A DNA stretch of 64,000 nt from Raineyella antarctica (GCF_900092135.1 NZ_FMYF01000005.1:62001-126000), one strand, 5' to 3'. Numbered from the stretch's first letter, positions 40,924 to 50,107 are shown. The notes: generated from the letters alone by a model not told the origin. Made by a program: numbers and translations.

Positions 40924-42228
40924 TCAGCGGCCCTCGACCCGCATCAGGCTGGAGACCTCGAACACCTCGGGGATCGCGACCAGCTCGTCCACCGTCGCCT
41001 CGACGTCGGCGTTCCGCGCGGCGTGGGTACCCAGCACCAGCCGAGCCGTGCCGTTGGCGTCCTCCTGGCGCATGGTCATGATGGAGACGTGGTGGTCGGC
41101 GAGGACCTGGGCCACCTTGGCCAGCACTCCGACTGTGTCCTCGACCTCCAGGGCGATGTGGAAGCTGGTGATGACGTCGCCGATCGGCGCGATGGGAAGC
41201 TCGTTGTAGACCGCCGAACGGGCACCGCGCCCACCCGAGACCCGGTGCCGGGCCACCGTGACCAGGTCCCCGAGGACCGCGGAGGCGGTGGGAGCCCCGC
41301 CGGCGCCCTGGCCGTAGAACATCAGCTGGCCGGCCGACTTGGTCTCGACGAAGACGGCGTTGAATGCTCCGCCGACGGAGGCCAGCGGGTGGCGTACGGG
41401 CAGCATCGCGGGGTGGACCCGCACCGAGACGCGCCGGGTACCGTCCTCGTCCTCCTCGAGCTCACAGATGGCGAGCAGCTTGACCACCATGCCCATCGCC
41501 TCGGCCGCCGCGATGTCGGCGCGGGAGACGTCGGAGATCCCCTCCCGGTAGACGTCGCCGAGCGTGACGCGGGTGTGGAAGGCGAGTGTGGCCAGGATGG
41601 CTGCCTTGGCGGCGGCATCGTAGCCCTCCACGTCGGCGGTCGGGTCCGCCTCGGCGTACCCCAATGCCTGGGCCTCGCTGAGCGTCTCGGCGAAGCCTGC
41701 GCCGGCGGTGTGCATCTTGTCGAGGATGAAGTTGGTGGTGCCGTTGACGATCCCCATCACCCGGGTGACCTGGTCACCCACCAGCGAGTCCCGCATCGGA
41801 CGGATGATCGGGATGGCCCCCGCCACTGCGGCCTCGAAGTACAGGTCGACGCCGCGCTCGTCCGCGGCCGCGACCAGTGTCTGGCCGTCCTCGGCGAGCA
41901 GGGCCTTGTTCGCGGTGACCACCGACTTGCCGGCGTTCAGGGCCTGCAGGATCCAGGTCCGGGCAGGCTCCAGGCCACCGATCACCTCCACCACCAGGTC
42001 CACGTCGTCGCGCGCGATCAGCGACTCCGCGTCGGTGGTGAACAGCTCGGCCGGCAGCCCCTCGCGCTCGCGGTCGGCCCGGCGCACGGCGATGCCGACC
42101 AGCCGCAGCGGTGCCCCGACCCGGGCACCGATGTCACGCGCGTCCTCGAGCAGCAGTCGGGCCACCTGGCTGCCGACCACGCCACAGCCCAGCAGCGCGA
42201 CGCCCAAGGGGCGGACCTGTTCATTCAT
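40924..42228 (-). CDS. hom: Homoserine dehydrogenase
   Basis: Reduces aspartate semialdehyde to homoserine, the branch point to threonine and methionine. 434 residues: a Rossmann domain (VALLGCGVVGSQVARLL), a catalytic domain with GIVNGTTNFIL and the dimer-region signature GYAEADPTADVEGYDAA, and a C-terminal ACT domain (HIALEVEDTVGVLAKVAQVL) that normally senses threonine. The ATG at 42228 has GAGG upstream and follows a TATCGT -10 box by about 45 bases. Confidence 0.96.
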   Translation of the reverse strand: MNEQVRPLGVALLGCGVVGSQVARLLLEDARDIGARVGAPLRLVGIAVRRADREREGLPAELFTTDAESLIARDDVDLVVEVIGGLEPARTWILQALNAGKSVVTANKALLAEDGQTLVAAADERGVDLYFEAAVAGAIPIIRPMRDSLVGDQVTRVMGIVNGTTNFILDKMHTAGAGFAETLSEAQALGYAEADPTADVEGYDAAAKAAILATLAFHTRVTLGDVYREGISDVSRADIAAAEAMGMVVKLLAICELEEDEDGTRRVSVRVHPAMLPVRHPLASVGGAFNAVFVETKSAGQLMFYGQGAGGAPTASAVLGDLVTVARHRVSGGRGARSAVYNELPIAPIGDVITSFHIALEVEDTVGVLAKVAQVLADHHVSIMTMRQEDANGTARLVLGTHAARNADVEATVDELVAIPEVFEVSSLMRVEGR

Positions 42229-42275
42229 CTGTTGACCTCACTGCTGTTCGTCGTACGGGCGCCCGTCCTCGGCCC

Positions 42276-42281
42276 ACGATA
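42276..42281 (-). promoter_or_regulatory. -10 box of hom-thrB
   Basis: TATCGT on the minus strand fits TANNNT; the transcript would start near 42269 with a leader of about 40 nt carrying the GAGG site. A palindrome ACGGGCGCCCGT lies within the leader. Confidence 0.45.
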
Positions 42282-42327
42282 GTGGGTGCCCCTGACGGAT
42301 CCGGGCGGCTCCACGGGATTGGTGCGC

Positions 42328-43743
42328 TCAGGGCGCCGGGTCGTAGCCGACGTCGAGGCCCAGGAGGTCGTCAATCGTCTCGCGGCGGACCAGCGTGTGG
42401 ATCCGGCCGTCCTTGACGGCCACCACGGGCGGCCGCGGGACCATGTTGTAATTCGATGCCATGGCCCGGCTGTACGCCCCGGAGCCGGGCACCGCGACCA
42501 GGTCGCCGGGGGTGATGTCGGCCGGCATGAACTCGTCGCGGACCAGGATGTCGCCCCCCTCGCAGTGCTTGCCCACGATCCGTGACAACCGCGGTGCGGC
42601 CGCGGAGCTGCGGCTGGCCAGCGTCGCGGAGTACTCGGCGCCGTAGAGCGCGGGGCGGATGTTGTCGCTCATCCCCCCGTCGACGGAGATGTACGTACGG
42701 GCCGCCCCGCCGTCCAGCACGACCTGCTTGACCGTGCCGACGCGGTAGAGGGCCATCGTGGTCGGGCCGACGATCGCCCGGCCGGGCTCGATCGACATCC
42801 GCGGAACGTCGACGTCCAGATCGCGGGCCTGCTCTTCCACGATGGCCCGGAGGGCCTCTGCGAGGGTGGCCGGCGACTCGGGCCGGTCGGTGGAGGTGTA
42901 GGCGATCCCGAACCCGCCCCCCAGGTCCATCTCGGGCAGCTGGCGGCCGAACTCCCGTGCCGCCTGGGCATGCAGCGCCATGATCCGCCGGGCCGCCACC
43001 TCGAAGCCGAGGGTCTCGAAGATCTGGGACCCGATGTGGGAGTGGATGCCGATCAGTTCCATGTGCGGATCCGACTCGCAGGCCCGCAGGGCCTCCAGCG
43101 CCTGCCCGGAGGCGATCGAGAAGCCGAACTTCTGGTCCTCGTGTGCGGTCGCGATGTACTCGTGGGTGTGTGCCTCCACGCCCGTGGTGACCCGGACCAT
43201 CACCCGCGGGCGTGCGCCGCGCTCGGCGGCGGCCCGGCTGATCCGAGAGATCTCGTCGAAGGAGTCGACGATGATCCGCCCCACCCCGGCCTCCAGGGCC
43301 ATCTCGATCTCGGCCTCGGACTTGTTGTTGCCGTGCAGCCCGATCCGCTGCCCGGGTACGCCACCCCGCAGCGCGACCGCCAGCTCACCGCCGGTGCTGC
43401 AGTCGACGAAGAGTCCGTCGGCCAGTGCCCAGCCGGCCACGGCGGTGGTCAGGAAGGACTTCCCGGCGTAGTAGACGTCCCAGCCCTCGAACGCCTCGAC
43501 GAAGGAGCGTGCCCGCGCATGGAAGTCGTCCTCGTCCAGGACGTAGACAGGGGTGCCGCAGCGCTCGGCGATCTCGGTGACCGGCAGGCCACCCACCTGC
43601 AGCACCCCGTCGTCGCCACGCTTGACGGTGGTGCTCCAGAGGATGGGGAGCAGGGCGTTCACGTCCTCCGGCATCCGCAACCAGTGCGGGCCCGGGGCGA
43701 TCGTGTCGGCGTGGATGGAGCCGGCGACGTGCATGTGCGTCAT
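42328..43743 (-). CDS. lysA: Diaminopimelate decarboxylase
   Basis: Last step of lysine synthesis (meso-diaminopimelate to lysine plus CO2). 471 residues, group IV PLP decarboxylase: the cofactor Lys is in VYYAGKSFLTTAV, with GIHSHIGSQIF, DLGGGFGIAY, SIEPGRAIVG and the acid cluster EGGDILVRDEF. The ATG at 43743 follows GGGGAC, which could be a ribosome site or the spacer after a weak GAGTAT -10 box. The lysA-hom neighbourhood is typical of actinobacteria. Confidence 0.96.
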   Translation of the reverse strand: MTHMHVAGSIHADTIAPGPHWLRMPEDVNALLPILWSTTVKRGDDGVLQVGGLPVTEIAERCGTPVYVLDEDDFHARARSFVEAFEGWDVYYAGKSFLTTAVAGWALADGLFVDCSTGGELAVALRGGVPGQRIGLHGNNKSEAEIEMALEAGVGRIIVDSFDEISRISRAAAERGARPRVMVRVTTGVEAHTHEYIATAHEDQKFGFSIASGQALEALRACESDPHMELIGIHSHIGSQIFETLGFEVAARRIMALHAQAAREFGRQLPEMDLGGGFGIAYTSTDRPESPATLAEALRAIVEEQARDLDVDVPRMSIEPGRAIVGPTTMALYRVGTVKQVVLDGGAARTYISVDGGMSDNIRPALYGAEYSATLASRSSAAAPRLSRIVGKHCEGGDILVRDEFMPADITPGDLVAVPGSGAYSRAMASNYNMVPRPPVVAVKDGRIHTLVRRETIDDLLGLDVGYDPAP

Positions 43744-43871
43744 GTCCCCATACTCTGCCAGCCCTCGCCCCGTCGGAGGCACACCCGCCGACGTCTGGAC
43801 GGAACCGCCCCGAGATGGTGCTATAGTTCCCGAGTTGCCACCGCACGGCGCAAGCCCTGCGGAACGCACGG

Positions 43872-43943
43872 GCCCCCATAGCTCAGGGGATAGAGCACCG
43901 CCCTCCGGAGGCGGGAGCGTAGGTTCGAATCCTACTGGGGGCG
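43872..43943 (+). tRNA. tRNA-Arg, anticodon CCG
   Basis: A 72-base cloverleaf: acceptor GCCCCCA pairs with TGGGGGC, discriminator G. The D arm is GCTC...GAGC, the anticodon stem CCGCC/GGCGG encloses the loop CTCCGGA (anticodon CCG, reading CGG), and the T arm is GTAGG-TTCGAAT-CCTAC. No CCA is encoded. Confidence 0.97.
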
Positions 43944-43954
43944 CCCACCACACT

Positions 43955-43987
43955 GACCGCTCGCGGACCCGAGGTCCACGGGCGGTC
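43955..43987 (+). terminator. Terminator after tRNA-Arg
   Basis: A long stem: GACCGC and GGACC pair with GGTCC and GCGGTC, with one wobble, one mismatch and a CGA loop, starting 12 bases after the tRNA and followed by a short T-rich run. Confidence 0.8.
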
Positions 43988-44041
43988 GTTGTCTTCAGAT
44001 CCCACGCGAGCACGGATCGCGGTCCCCGCGGACTTCACCGG

Positions 44042-44047
44042 TAGCCT
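44042..44047 (+). promoter_or_regulatory. -10 box of the GT87-like gene
   Basis: TAGCCT, eight bases, then GTG at 44056. The spacing is slightly longer than in the other leaderless genes here. Confidence 0.45.
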
Positions 44048-44055
44048 TGTCTGCC

Positions 44056-45336
44056 GTGACCCTCACCGAGCCCTCCCCCACGTCCCGCCGGAACGCCGCC
44101 CTCGGCGCCGCCGGAACCGCGCTGCTGTGGGTCGGACTGCGACTGGTGATGCTGGCCCTGTTCCTGGGCAAGGAGATGCACGCCCGGGGTGACGTGGGCT
44201 ACTACTTCAGCAAGGTCACCGCCTTGCCCGCTGTCGGCCTGGACCGGACCCTGACCGAGTACCCGACCCCAGTCGTGTGGTTGCTGCAACTGCCGAGGCT
44301 GCTGGGCGCCCGAGACGGCGACTCCTACCTGGTCGTGTTCATGGTGCTGATGGCGCTGCTCGACGCAGGCCTGACGGCGTGGCTGTGGTGGCGCGACCGT
44401 GGTGCCCGCAGCCGCTCGGGCGCGGCGTCCTACTGGATGTTCTTCACTTTCCTGGTCGGCCCGCTGCTCTACCTGCGCTTCGACATCGTGCCGGCCGTCC
44501 TCGCCGCGGCCGCCCTGCTCCTGCTGACCCGGGTCCCCGCGGTCTCCGGCGGACTGGTCGCCCTCGGCGCGGCCATCAAGCTGTGGCCGGCGCTGCTGGT
44601 CGCCGGCCTGTTCGGGCGCCGAGACAAGCGGGCCGGGGTCTGGTGGGGCTTCGGCGCCACCGGCGTGGTGCTGGTGGCCGCCAGCCTGCTCGCCGGCGGG
44701 TGGGACCGGCTGGTCTCCCCGCTGGCCTGGCAGGGCGAGCGCGGCCTGCAGATCGAGTCGGTCTGGGCCACCCCGACCATGGTCAACGTGCTGGCCCACC
44801 CGGGCCGCTACTACATCCAGCTCTCCCCCTTCCAGGCCTACGAGATCTTCGGCCCGGGTGTCGGGGTGATGCTGGTGGTCGCCTCCGCGGCCACCGTCGT
44901 GGGTGGGCTGGCGATCATCGCGCTGGCAGTGAAGGCCTGGCGCTCCCGCGGTCACGACCTGGCCACCGCAGCGATGACCATGACGGCCATCGTCGCGGTC
45001 ATGGTCGTCACCAACAAGACCTTCAGCCCCCAGTACCTGGTCTGGCTGGCCGGTCCGCTCAGTGTGCTCGTGCTCACGGGGGCGAAGCGCACCCGGACGG
45101 TGCAGGAGCGCGCGATGCTCGTACTGGCACTGGCCCTGGCCCTGCTCACCCATCTGGTGTACCCGCTCTACTACGGCTGGGTCACGGATGCCGGTCCCGG
45201 CCAGGGTCGTACGACCATGACCCTGGTGCTCGCGGCGCGCAACGTCGGGATGCTCGCCTTCACCGTGATGGCCTTCGGCCAGGCCTGGTCGATGCTCGGC
45301 GCGTTCCGCGGCCGGGAGCGGGATTCGATCGCCTGA
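44056..45336 (+). CDS. GT87/DUF2029-family polyprenyl-phosphate mannosyltransferase-like membrane protein
   Basis: 426 residues with about ten hydrophobic helices. GDVGYYFSKVTALPAVGL and YPTPVVWLLQLPRLLG form the periplasmic acid-containing loop expected of GT-C enzymes. FSPQYLVWLAGPL is a strong DUF2029/GT87 hallmark. The family includes PimE, which mannosylates lipid-linked acceptors outside the membrane using polyprenyl-phosphate-mannose. The exact acceptor cannot be told. I chose GTG 44056; a TTG at 44047 overlaps the -10 box. Confidence 0.8.
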   Translation: MTLTEPSPTSRRNAALGAAGTALLWVGLRLVMLALFLGKEMHARGDVGYYFSKVTALPAVGLDRTLTEYPTPVVWLLQLPRLLGARDGDSYLVVFMVLMALLDAGLTAWLWWRDRGARSRSGAASYWMFFTFLVGPLLYLRFDIVPAVLAAAALLLLTRVPAVSGGLVALGAAIKLWPALLVAGLFGRRDKRAGVWWGFGATGVVLVAASLLAGGWDRLVSPLAWQGERGLQIESVWATPTMVNVLAHPGRYYIQLSPFQAYEIFGPGVGVMLVVASAATVVGGLAIIALAVKAWRSRGHDLATAAMTMTAIVAVMVVTNKTFSPQYLVWLAGPLSVLVLTGAKRTRTVQERAMLVLALALALLTHLVYPLYYGWVTDAGPGQGRTTMTLVLAARNVGMLAFTVMAFGQAWSMLGAFRGRERDSIA

Positions 45337-45413
45337 GCCGGTACACCGTGCCAGCACACGGAACCGCGTTCCCCACAGTGTGCACACCACTCTGCGGACT
45401 GGTTACTTTCGGC

Positions 45414-45452
45414 TACGATCGACAGCGGCATCACAGGCAAGGTCTGTGGTGC
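45414..45452 (+). promoter_or_regulatory. kgd promoter and leader hairpin
   Basis: TACGAT (45414-45419) fits a -10 box. Just after the predicted start, GCATCACAG (45428-45436) pairs with CTGTGGTGC (45444-45452) with one G-T wobble, at the 5' end of a leader of about 135 nt. No further structure or gene is evident in this 224-bp gap. Confidence 0.4.
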
Positions 45453-45560
45453 GGATGTTGGACACGCCGCTGTGGACGGGTCATCCGGAGTACCCCTCGC
45501 AGGACCCGTACGCGGCGTCGTCAGACCAGGTGAACGACCCGCGACCGGAAGAAGGCGACA

Positions 45561-48500
45561 GTGGCCCCCGCGCCCGAATCAAATTCAACGACCAGCTCTG
45601 CAGACTTCGGAGCCAACGACTGGCTCATCGAGGACATGCTCGAACGATTCCGCACCGATCCCCAGTCGGTCGACTCGAGCTGGCAGACCTTCTTCGCGCA
45701 GCGGGGCGAAGCCGCCACGAAGGCTCCCGCGGCTCCTGCCACCCCCGCGGCTCCTGCCACCCCCGCGGCTCCTGCCACCCCCGCAGCTCCTGCCACCCCC
45801 GCAGCTCCTGCCGCCAGCTCCCCCGCACCGGCCACGGCTCCCTCGACCCCCTCGGCGGCCTCCAGCCCCGAGGCGAACGCGGCCGCCACGATGCCGCGCT
45901 CCTCGCGGGTCGAGCAGCCGAACCAGACGCGCTCCGGCCCGCGCCCGGTCCGCGCCGGCCAGGACTCCGGCGTCCCGGCGGACCCGCCGAACCCCTCGCT
46001 GCGTCCCGTCACCGGATCTGACGAGCCCGTCCGTACGGTGATGAAGGGTGCGCCGATGCGCACCGCCAAGAACATGGACCTGTCCCTGAGCGTGCCGACG
46101 GCCACATCGGTGCGCACGGTCCCGATGAAGCTGGTGATCGACCAGCGCTCCATGGTGAACAACCACCTGCGCCGGGCCCGCGGCGGCAAGGTGAGCTTCA
46201 CCCACCTGATCGCCTACGCCCTCGTCCAGGCCGCCATCGACGTCCCGGCGATGAACAACGCCTACGAGACCACCGACGGCAAGCCGACGCTGGTACAGCA
46301 CCCGCACGTGAACCTCGGCCTGGCCATCGACGTGCCCAAGCCCGATGGCAGCCGCCAGCTGCTGGTGCCGAACATCAAGGCCGCCGAGACCCTGACCTTC
46401 GCCCAGTTCTGGACCGCTTACGAGCAGTTGGTGCAGAAGGGCCGCACCAACAAGCTCACCGTCGACGACTTCGCGAACACCACGATCTCGCTGACCAACC
46501 CCGGACCGATGGGAACCCATCACTCGGTGCCGCGCCTGATGAGCGGCCAGTCGGCCATCATCGGCATGGGCTCGATCGCCTACCCGCCGGAGTTCGAGGG
46601 GTCCGACCCGGAGCGCCTGGAGGAGATGGGCGTCGGCAAGATCTGCACGCTGACCTCCACCTACGACCACCGCGTCATCCAGGGCGCCCAGTCCGGTGAG
46701 TACCTCAACCGGATCCACCAGCTGCTGCTCGGTGCGGACGACTTCTACGAGAAGATCTTCGCCTCGCTGCGCATCCCGTACGCCCCGTACAAGTGGACCG
46801 CCGACCGTGGCCACCAGCACGAGGATGCGATCTCCAAGCAGACCCGCGTGATGGAGCTGATCAACGCCTACCGGGTCAGCGGCCACTTCCTGGCCGACGT
46901 GGATCCGCTGGAGTACCACCAGCGCTCGTTCCCCGACCTGCAGCTGGAGTCGCACGGCCTGTCCATCTGGGACCTGGACCGCTCCTTCGCGGTCGGCGGC
47001 CTCGGCCCGGACCAGAAGCGCTTCATGAAGCTGCGCGACATCATCATCACGATGCGCGACGCCTACTCCCGCTCGGTCGGCATCGAGTACATGCACCTGC
47101 AGTCGCCGGCCCAGCGCCGCTGGATCCAGGACCGAGTGGAGCGCCGCTACACCCAGATCCCCGCCGAGGAGCACCTGCGGATCCTCGACAAGCTGAACGA
47201 GGCCGAGCTCTTCGAGACCTTCCTGCAGACCAAGTACGTCGGCCAGAAGCGCTTCTCCCTCGAGGGCGGCGAGTCGACCATCGTGGCGCTGGACGAGATC
47301 TGCGACCAGGCTGCGATGGACGGGCTCGACGAGGTCGCGATCGGCATGCCGCACCGTGGCCGGCTGAACGTGCTGACGAACATCGTCGGCAAGTCGTACG
47401 GCTCGGTCTTCCGCGAGTTCGACGGCAACCTCGACCCGCGCTCGGTGCAGGGCTCCGGTGACGTCAAGTACCACCTGGGCGCCGAGGGAACCTTCACCGC
47501 CCTGGACGGCTCGACCATCCGGGCCTCGGTGGCGGCCAACCCGTCCCACCTGGAGGCCGTCGACCCGGTCCTGGAGGGCATCGCCCGCGCCAAGCAGGAC
47601 ATGCTCGACCGCAGCTACGAGTTCCCGGTCCTGCCGGTGCTGCTGCACGGCGACGCGTCCTTCGCCGGCCAGGGTGTCATCGCCGAGACGTTCCAGATGT
47701 CGGAGCTGCGCGGTTTCCGCACCGGCGGCACGATCCACGTCATCGTGAACAACCAGATCGGCTTCACCACCTCGCCCGACTCCAGCCGCTCGACGTTCTA
47801 CTCCTCCGGCATGGCCAAGGGCTTCGACGTCCCGGTGATCCACGTCAACGGCGACGACCCCGAGGCCGTCGTCCGCGCCTCGCGGTTCGCGTACGAGTTC
47901 CGTCGCGAGTTCCAGAAGGACGTCGTGCTGGACATCGTCTGCTACCGCCGCCGCGGTCACAACGAGGGTGACGACCCGAGCTTCACCCAGCCCACGATGT
48001 ACAAGATGATCGAGAACAAGCGCTCCTCCCGCAAGCTGTACGCCGAGTCGCTGATCGGCCGAGGCCTGATCTCGGTCGAGGACGCCGAGGCGGTGATGGA
48101 CCGGTTCCACGAGCGCCTCGAGAGCGTGTTCAAGGAGGTCCGCGAGGACACCGGCACCGACAGCGCGTACACGACCACCCCGGACTACCCGGAGAAGTCG
48201 GAGTTCGACAAGGCCACCGCGATCAGCCCCGAGGTCCTCAAGCGGATCGCCGACTCGTACGTGGACTACCCGGAGGGCTTCACGCCGCACCGCAAGGTCC
48301 GCCCCCAGCTCGAGCGTCGCTCGGCCGCCATCATGCAGGGCCCGATCGACTGGGCGACGGCGGAACTGCTGGCCATCGGCTCGGTGCTGATGGAGGGTCG
48401 TACGGTCCGGCTCACCGGCCAGGACACCCGTCGCGGAACCTTCTCGCAGCGCTTCGCCGCGGTGATCGACTCCGAGAACGGTGACGCCTGGGTGCCGCTG

Positions 48501-49400
48501 AAGCACCTGACCGAGGACCAGGGCAAGTTCCACGTGTTCAACTCGCTGCTCAGCGAGTACGCGGTGATGGGGTTCGAGTACGGCTACTCGGTCGCCCGTC
48601 CGGATGCGCTGGTGATGTGGGAGGCCCAGTTCGGTGACTTCGCCGACGGTGGACAGATCATCTCCGACGAGTTCATCGCCTCCGGCGAGACCAAGTGGGG
48701 CCAGAAGTCGGGTGTCGTGCTGCTGCTGCCGCACGGTTACGAGGGCCAGGGTGCCGACCACTCCTCCTCGCGGATCGAGCGCTGGCTGCAGATGTGTGCC
48801 GACGACAACATGGCCGTGTGCCAGCCGTCGACGCCGGCCAGCTACTTCCACCTGCTGCGCCAGCACGCGCAGGTCGGCTGGCACCGCCCGCTGATCGTGC
48901 CGACGCCGAAGTCGATGCTCCGCAACAAGCTGGCGACCTCCATGCCGGAGGACTTCACCGGCGGGAGCTGGCGCCCGTCGCTGCCGGACCCGACGATCAC
49001 CGATCCCTCCAAGGTCGAGCAGGTCCTGGTCTGCTCGGGCAAGGTGCGGTGGGAACTGGTCGCGGCCCGCGACAAGAAGGGCCTCAACGACAAGGTCGCG
49101 ATCGTCACCCTCGAGCGGCTCTACCCGCTGTCGACCGACGAGCTGCTGCAGGTCATGGCGCCGTACGCCCACGTGACCGACATCCGTTGGGTGCAGGACG
49201 AGCCCGCCAACCAGGGTCCGTGGCCCTTCCTCTTCTACACGCTGCTGCCCGACCTGAAGGCAAAGGCTCCGGACCGCGACTGGGACTCGATCCAGCTGGT
49301 GTCGCGCCCGGCCTCCGCCACCACGGCCGTCGGCAGCAAGAAGCGCCACGACGCCGAGGAGCGAGAGCTGATGGATGCGGCCTTCGCTCCGCGTGGATGA
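45561..49400 (+). CDS. kgd: Multifunctional 2-oxoglutarate dehydrogenase/decarboxylase Kgd (SucA-type, E1o with fused acyltransferase)
   Basis: TCA-cycle enzyme of actinobacteria that joins a dihydrolipoamide succinyltransferase-like catalytic domain to the thiamine-diphosphate E1 of 2-oxoglutarate dehydrogenase. 1279 residues. The N-terminus has the E1 helix NDWLIEDMLERFR. An Ala/Pro/Thr linker with a six-residue tandem repeat follows. The acyltransferase domain has TYDHRVIQGAQSG with its catalytic His. The E1 part shows IGMPHRGRLNVL, GDASFAGQG and VNNQIGFTTSP. The linker lacks a lipoyl domain, so it works with separate E2/E3 partners. GTG start with GAAGG upstream. Confidence 0.97.
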   Translation: MAPAPESNSTTSSADFGANDWLIEDMLERFRTDPQSVDSSWQTFFAQRGEAATKAPAAPATPAAPATPAAPATPAAPATPAAPAASSPAPATAPSTPSAASSPEANAAATMPRSSRVEQPNQTRSGPRPVRAGQDSGVPADPPNPSLRPVTGSDEPVRTVMKGAPMRTAKNMDLSLSVPTATSVRTVPMKLVIDQRSMVNNHLRRARGGKVSFTHLIAYALVQAAIDVPAMNNAYETTDGKPTLVQHPHVNLGLAIDVPKPDGSRQLLVPNIKAAETLTFAQFWTAYEQLVQKGRTNKLTVDDFANTTISLTNPGPMGTHHSVPRLMSGQSAIIGMGSIAYPPEFEGSDPERLEEMGVGKICTLTSTYDHRVIQGAQSGEYLNRIHQLLLGADDFYEKIFASLRIPYAPYKWTADRGHQHEDAISKQTRVMELINAYRVSGHFLADVDPLEYHQRSFPDLQLESHGLSIWDLDRSFAVGGLGPDQKRFMKLRDIIITMRDAYSRSVGIEYMHLQSPAQRRWIQDRVERRYTQIPAEEHLRILDKLNEAELFETFLQTKYVGQKRFSLEGGESTIVALDEICDQAAMDGLDEVAIGMPHRGRLNVLTNIVGKSYGSVFREFDGNLDPRSVQGSGDVKYHLGAEGTFTALDGSTIRASVAANPSHLEAVDPVLEGIARAKQDMLDRSYEFPVLPVLLHGDASFAGQGVIAETFQMSELRGFRTGGTIHVIVNNQIGFTTSPDSSRSTFYSSGMAKGFDVPVIHVNGDDPEAVVRASRFAYEFRREFQKDVVLDIVCYRRRGHNEGDDPSFTQPTMYKMIENKRSSRKLYAESLIGRGLISVEDAEAVMDRFHERLESVFKEVREDTGTDSAYTTTPDYPEKSEFDKATAISPEVLKRIADSYVDYPEGFTPHRKVRPQLERRSAAIMQGPIDWATAELLAIGSVLMEGRTVRLTGQDTRRGTFSQRFAAVIDSENGDAWVPLKHLTEDQGKFHVFNSLLSEYAVMGFEYGYSVARPDALVMWEAQFGDFADGGQIISDEFIASGETKWGQKSGVVLLLPHGYEGQGADHSSSRIERWLQMCADDNMAVCQPSTPASYFHLLRQHAQVGWHRPLIVPTPKSMLRNKLATSMPEDFTGGSWRPSLPDPTITDPSKVEQVLVCSGKVRWELVAARDKKGLNDKVAIVTLERLYPLSTDELLQVMAPYAHVTDIRWVQDEPANQGPWPFLFYTLLPDLKAKAPDRDWDSIQLVSRPASATTAVGSKKRHDAEERELMDAAFAPRG
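45731..45818 (+). repeat. 18-bp tandem repeats in kgd (AAPATP linker)
   Basis: Units of GGCTCCTGCCACCCCCGC, or AGCTCC... variants, repeat from 45731 about five times, encoding AAPATP. In-frame units allow linker length to vary between strains. Confidence 0.93.
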
Positions 49401-49406
49401 TCAGTC

Positions 49407-49595
49407 ATGTACTTCACCGACCGAGGGATAGAGGAGCTGGCGGCGCGCCGCGGGGAGGAGGAGGTCTCCTTCGCGTGGCTCGCCGAGCAGCTGCGGTTCT
49501 TCGTCGACCTGCACCCTGACTTCGAGACGCCGGTCGAGCGGCTGGCCACCTGGCTGGCACGCCTCGACGACGACGAGGACGCCCAGGACGACTGA
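49407..49595 (+). CDS. Small conserved kgd companion (DUF6104-like), 62 residues
   Basis: MYFTDRGIEELAARRGEEEV followed by an acidic helical protein ending in DDDEDAQDD. It starts six bases after the kgd stop, inside the same transcript. I recall the same small family beside kgd in other actinobacteria under the label DUF6104. The tight coupling suggests a regulator or assembly factor of the complex, but its function is unknown. Confidence 0.8.
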   Translation: MYFTDRGIEELAARRGEEEVSFAWLAEQLRFFVDLHPDFETPVERLATWLARLDDDEDAQDD

Positions 49596-49616
49596 GCACC
49601 GACCAGTCCGATGGTG

Positions 49617-49657
49617 GAAGGGCCCGTCCCCCCGGTTCGTGGGGGCGGGCCCTTCCG
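49617..49657. terminator. Terminator after kgd and the small companion gene
   Basis: GGAAGGGCCCG and a C-run pair with CGGGCCCTTCC and a G-run (49617-49657), a very stable hairpin 21 bases past the stop. A minus-strand gene converges from the other side, so it may serve both. Confidence 0.88.
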
Positions 49658-49693
49658 CATGCCCTGCCGGGCGGCAGGCGCGCTCAGGGGCGT

Positions 49694-50107
49694 TCAGGGG
49701 CGCCCGGCGGCTCCGGTCAGGTGACGGGTGGAGGCGGGGACCAGGACGAGCAGGACGACCGCCAGGGAGGTCAGCCCCAGGAGCAGGGTGACCCAGGTGG
49801 TCTGCCCGCCCCGGAAGCTCCAGGCGATCGGCAGGTGGATGATCTCGGCCGCGACCACCGGGCCCCGGGCCAGCAACCGTCCTCCCAGCATCGCCCAGCC
49901 ACCGAACGCGAGCCCCAGTCCCCACAGGATCAGCAGCAACGCCGTCACGATCCCCGACACCACACGGCCGGCCGCCACCTGGGTGAGCTCGTAGCCCCCG
50001 AAGGCGACGAAGCCGAGGGCCTGGACGAGCAGGAGGGCGGCGGCGGCATGCAGCGGGCGGGGTGCCGCGGCCAGTCGCGACCGGAGGGCGGAAGGCAGGG
50101 ATATCAC
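49694..50107 (-). CDS. Integral membrane protein of unknown function
   Basis: 137 residues, about four hydrophobic helices (HAAAALLLVQALGFVAFGGY, GIVTALLLILWGLGLAFGG, then two more). GTG start at 50107. Similar small membrane proteins occur at this place in actinobacteria, but I cannot assign a role. It faces the kgd terminator and is divergent from whiB. Confidence 0.7.
   Translation of the reverse strand: MISLPSALRSRLAAAPRPLHAAAALLLVQALGFVAFGGYELTQVAAGRVVSGIVTALLLILWGLGLAFGGWAMLGGRLLARGPVVAAEIIHLPIAWSFRGGQTTWVTLLLGLTSLAVVLLVLVPASTRHLTGAAGRP

Noticed and set aside
43744-43755. Leaderless promoter for lysA (GAGTAT)
   Set aside because: The hexamer lacks the first T of TANNNT and a GGGGAC ribosome-like site also fits, so I do not count it among the leaderless set.
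45585-49349. Open frame of 1254 codons antisense to kgd
   Set aside because: The sense strand encodes the clearly conserved Kgd; the antisense product is His/Arg/Val/Gly-rich without known domains.
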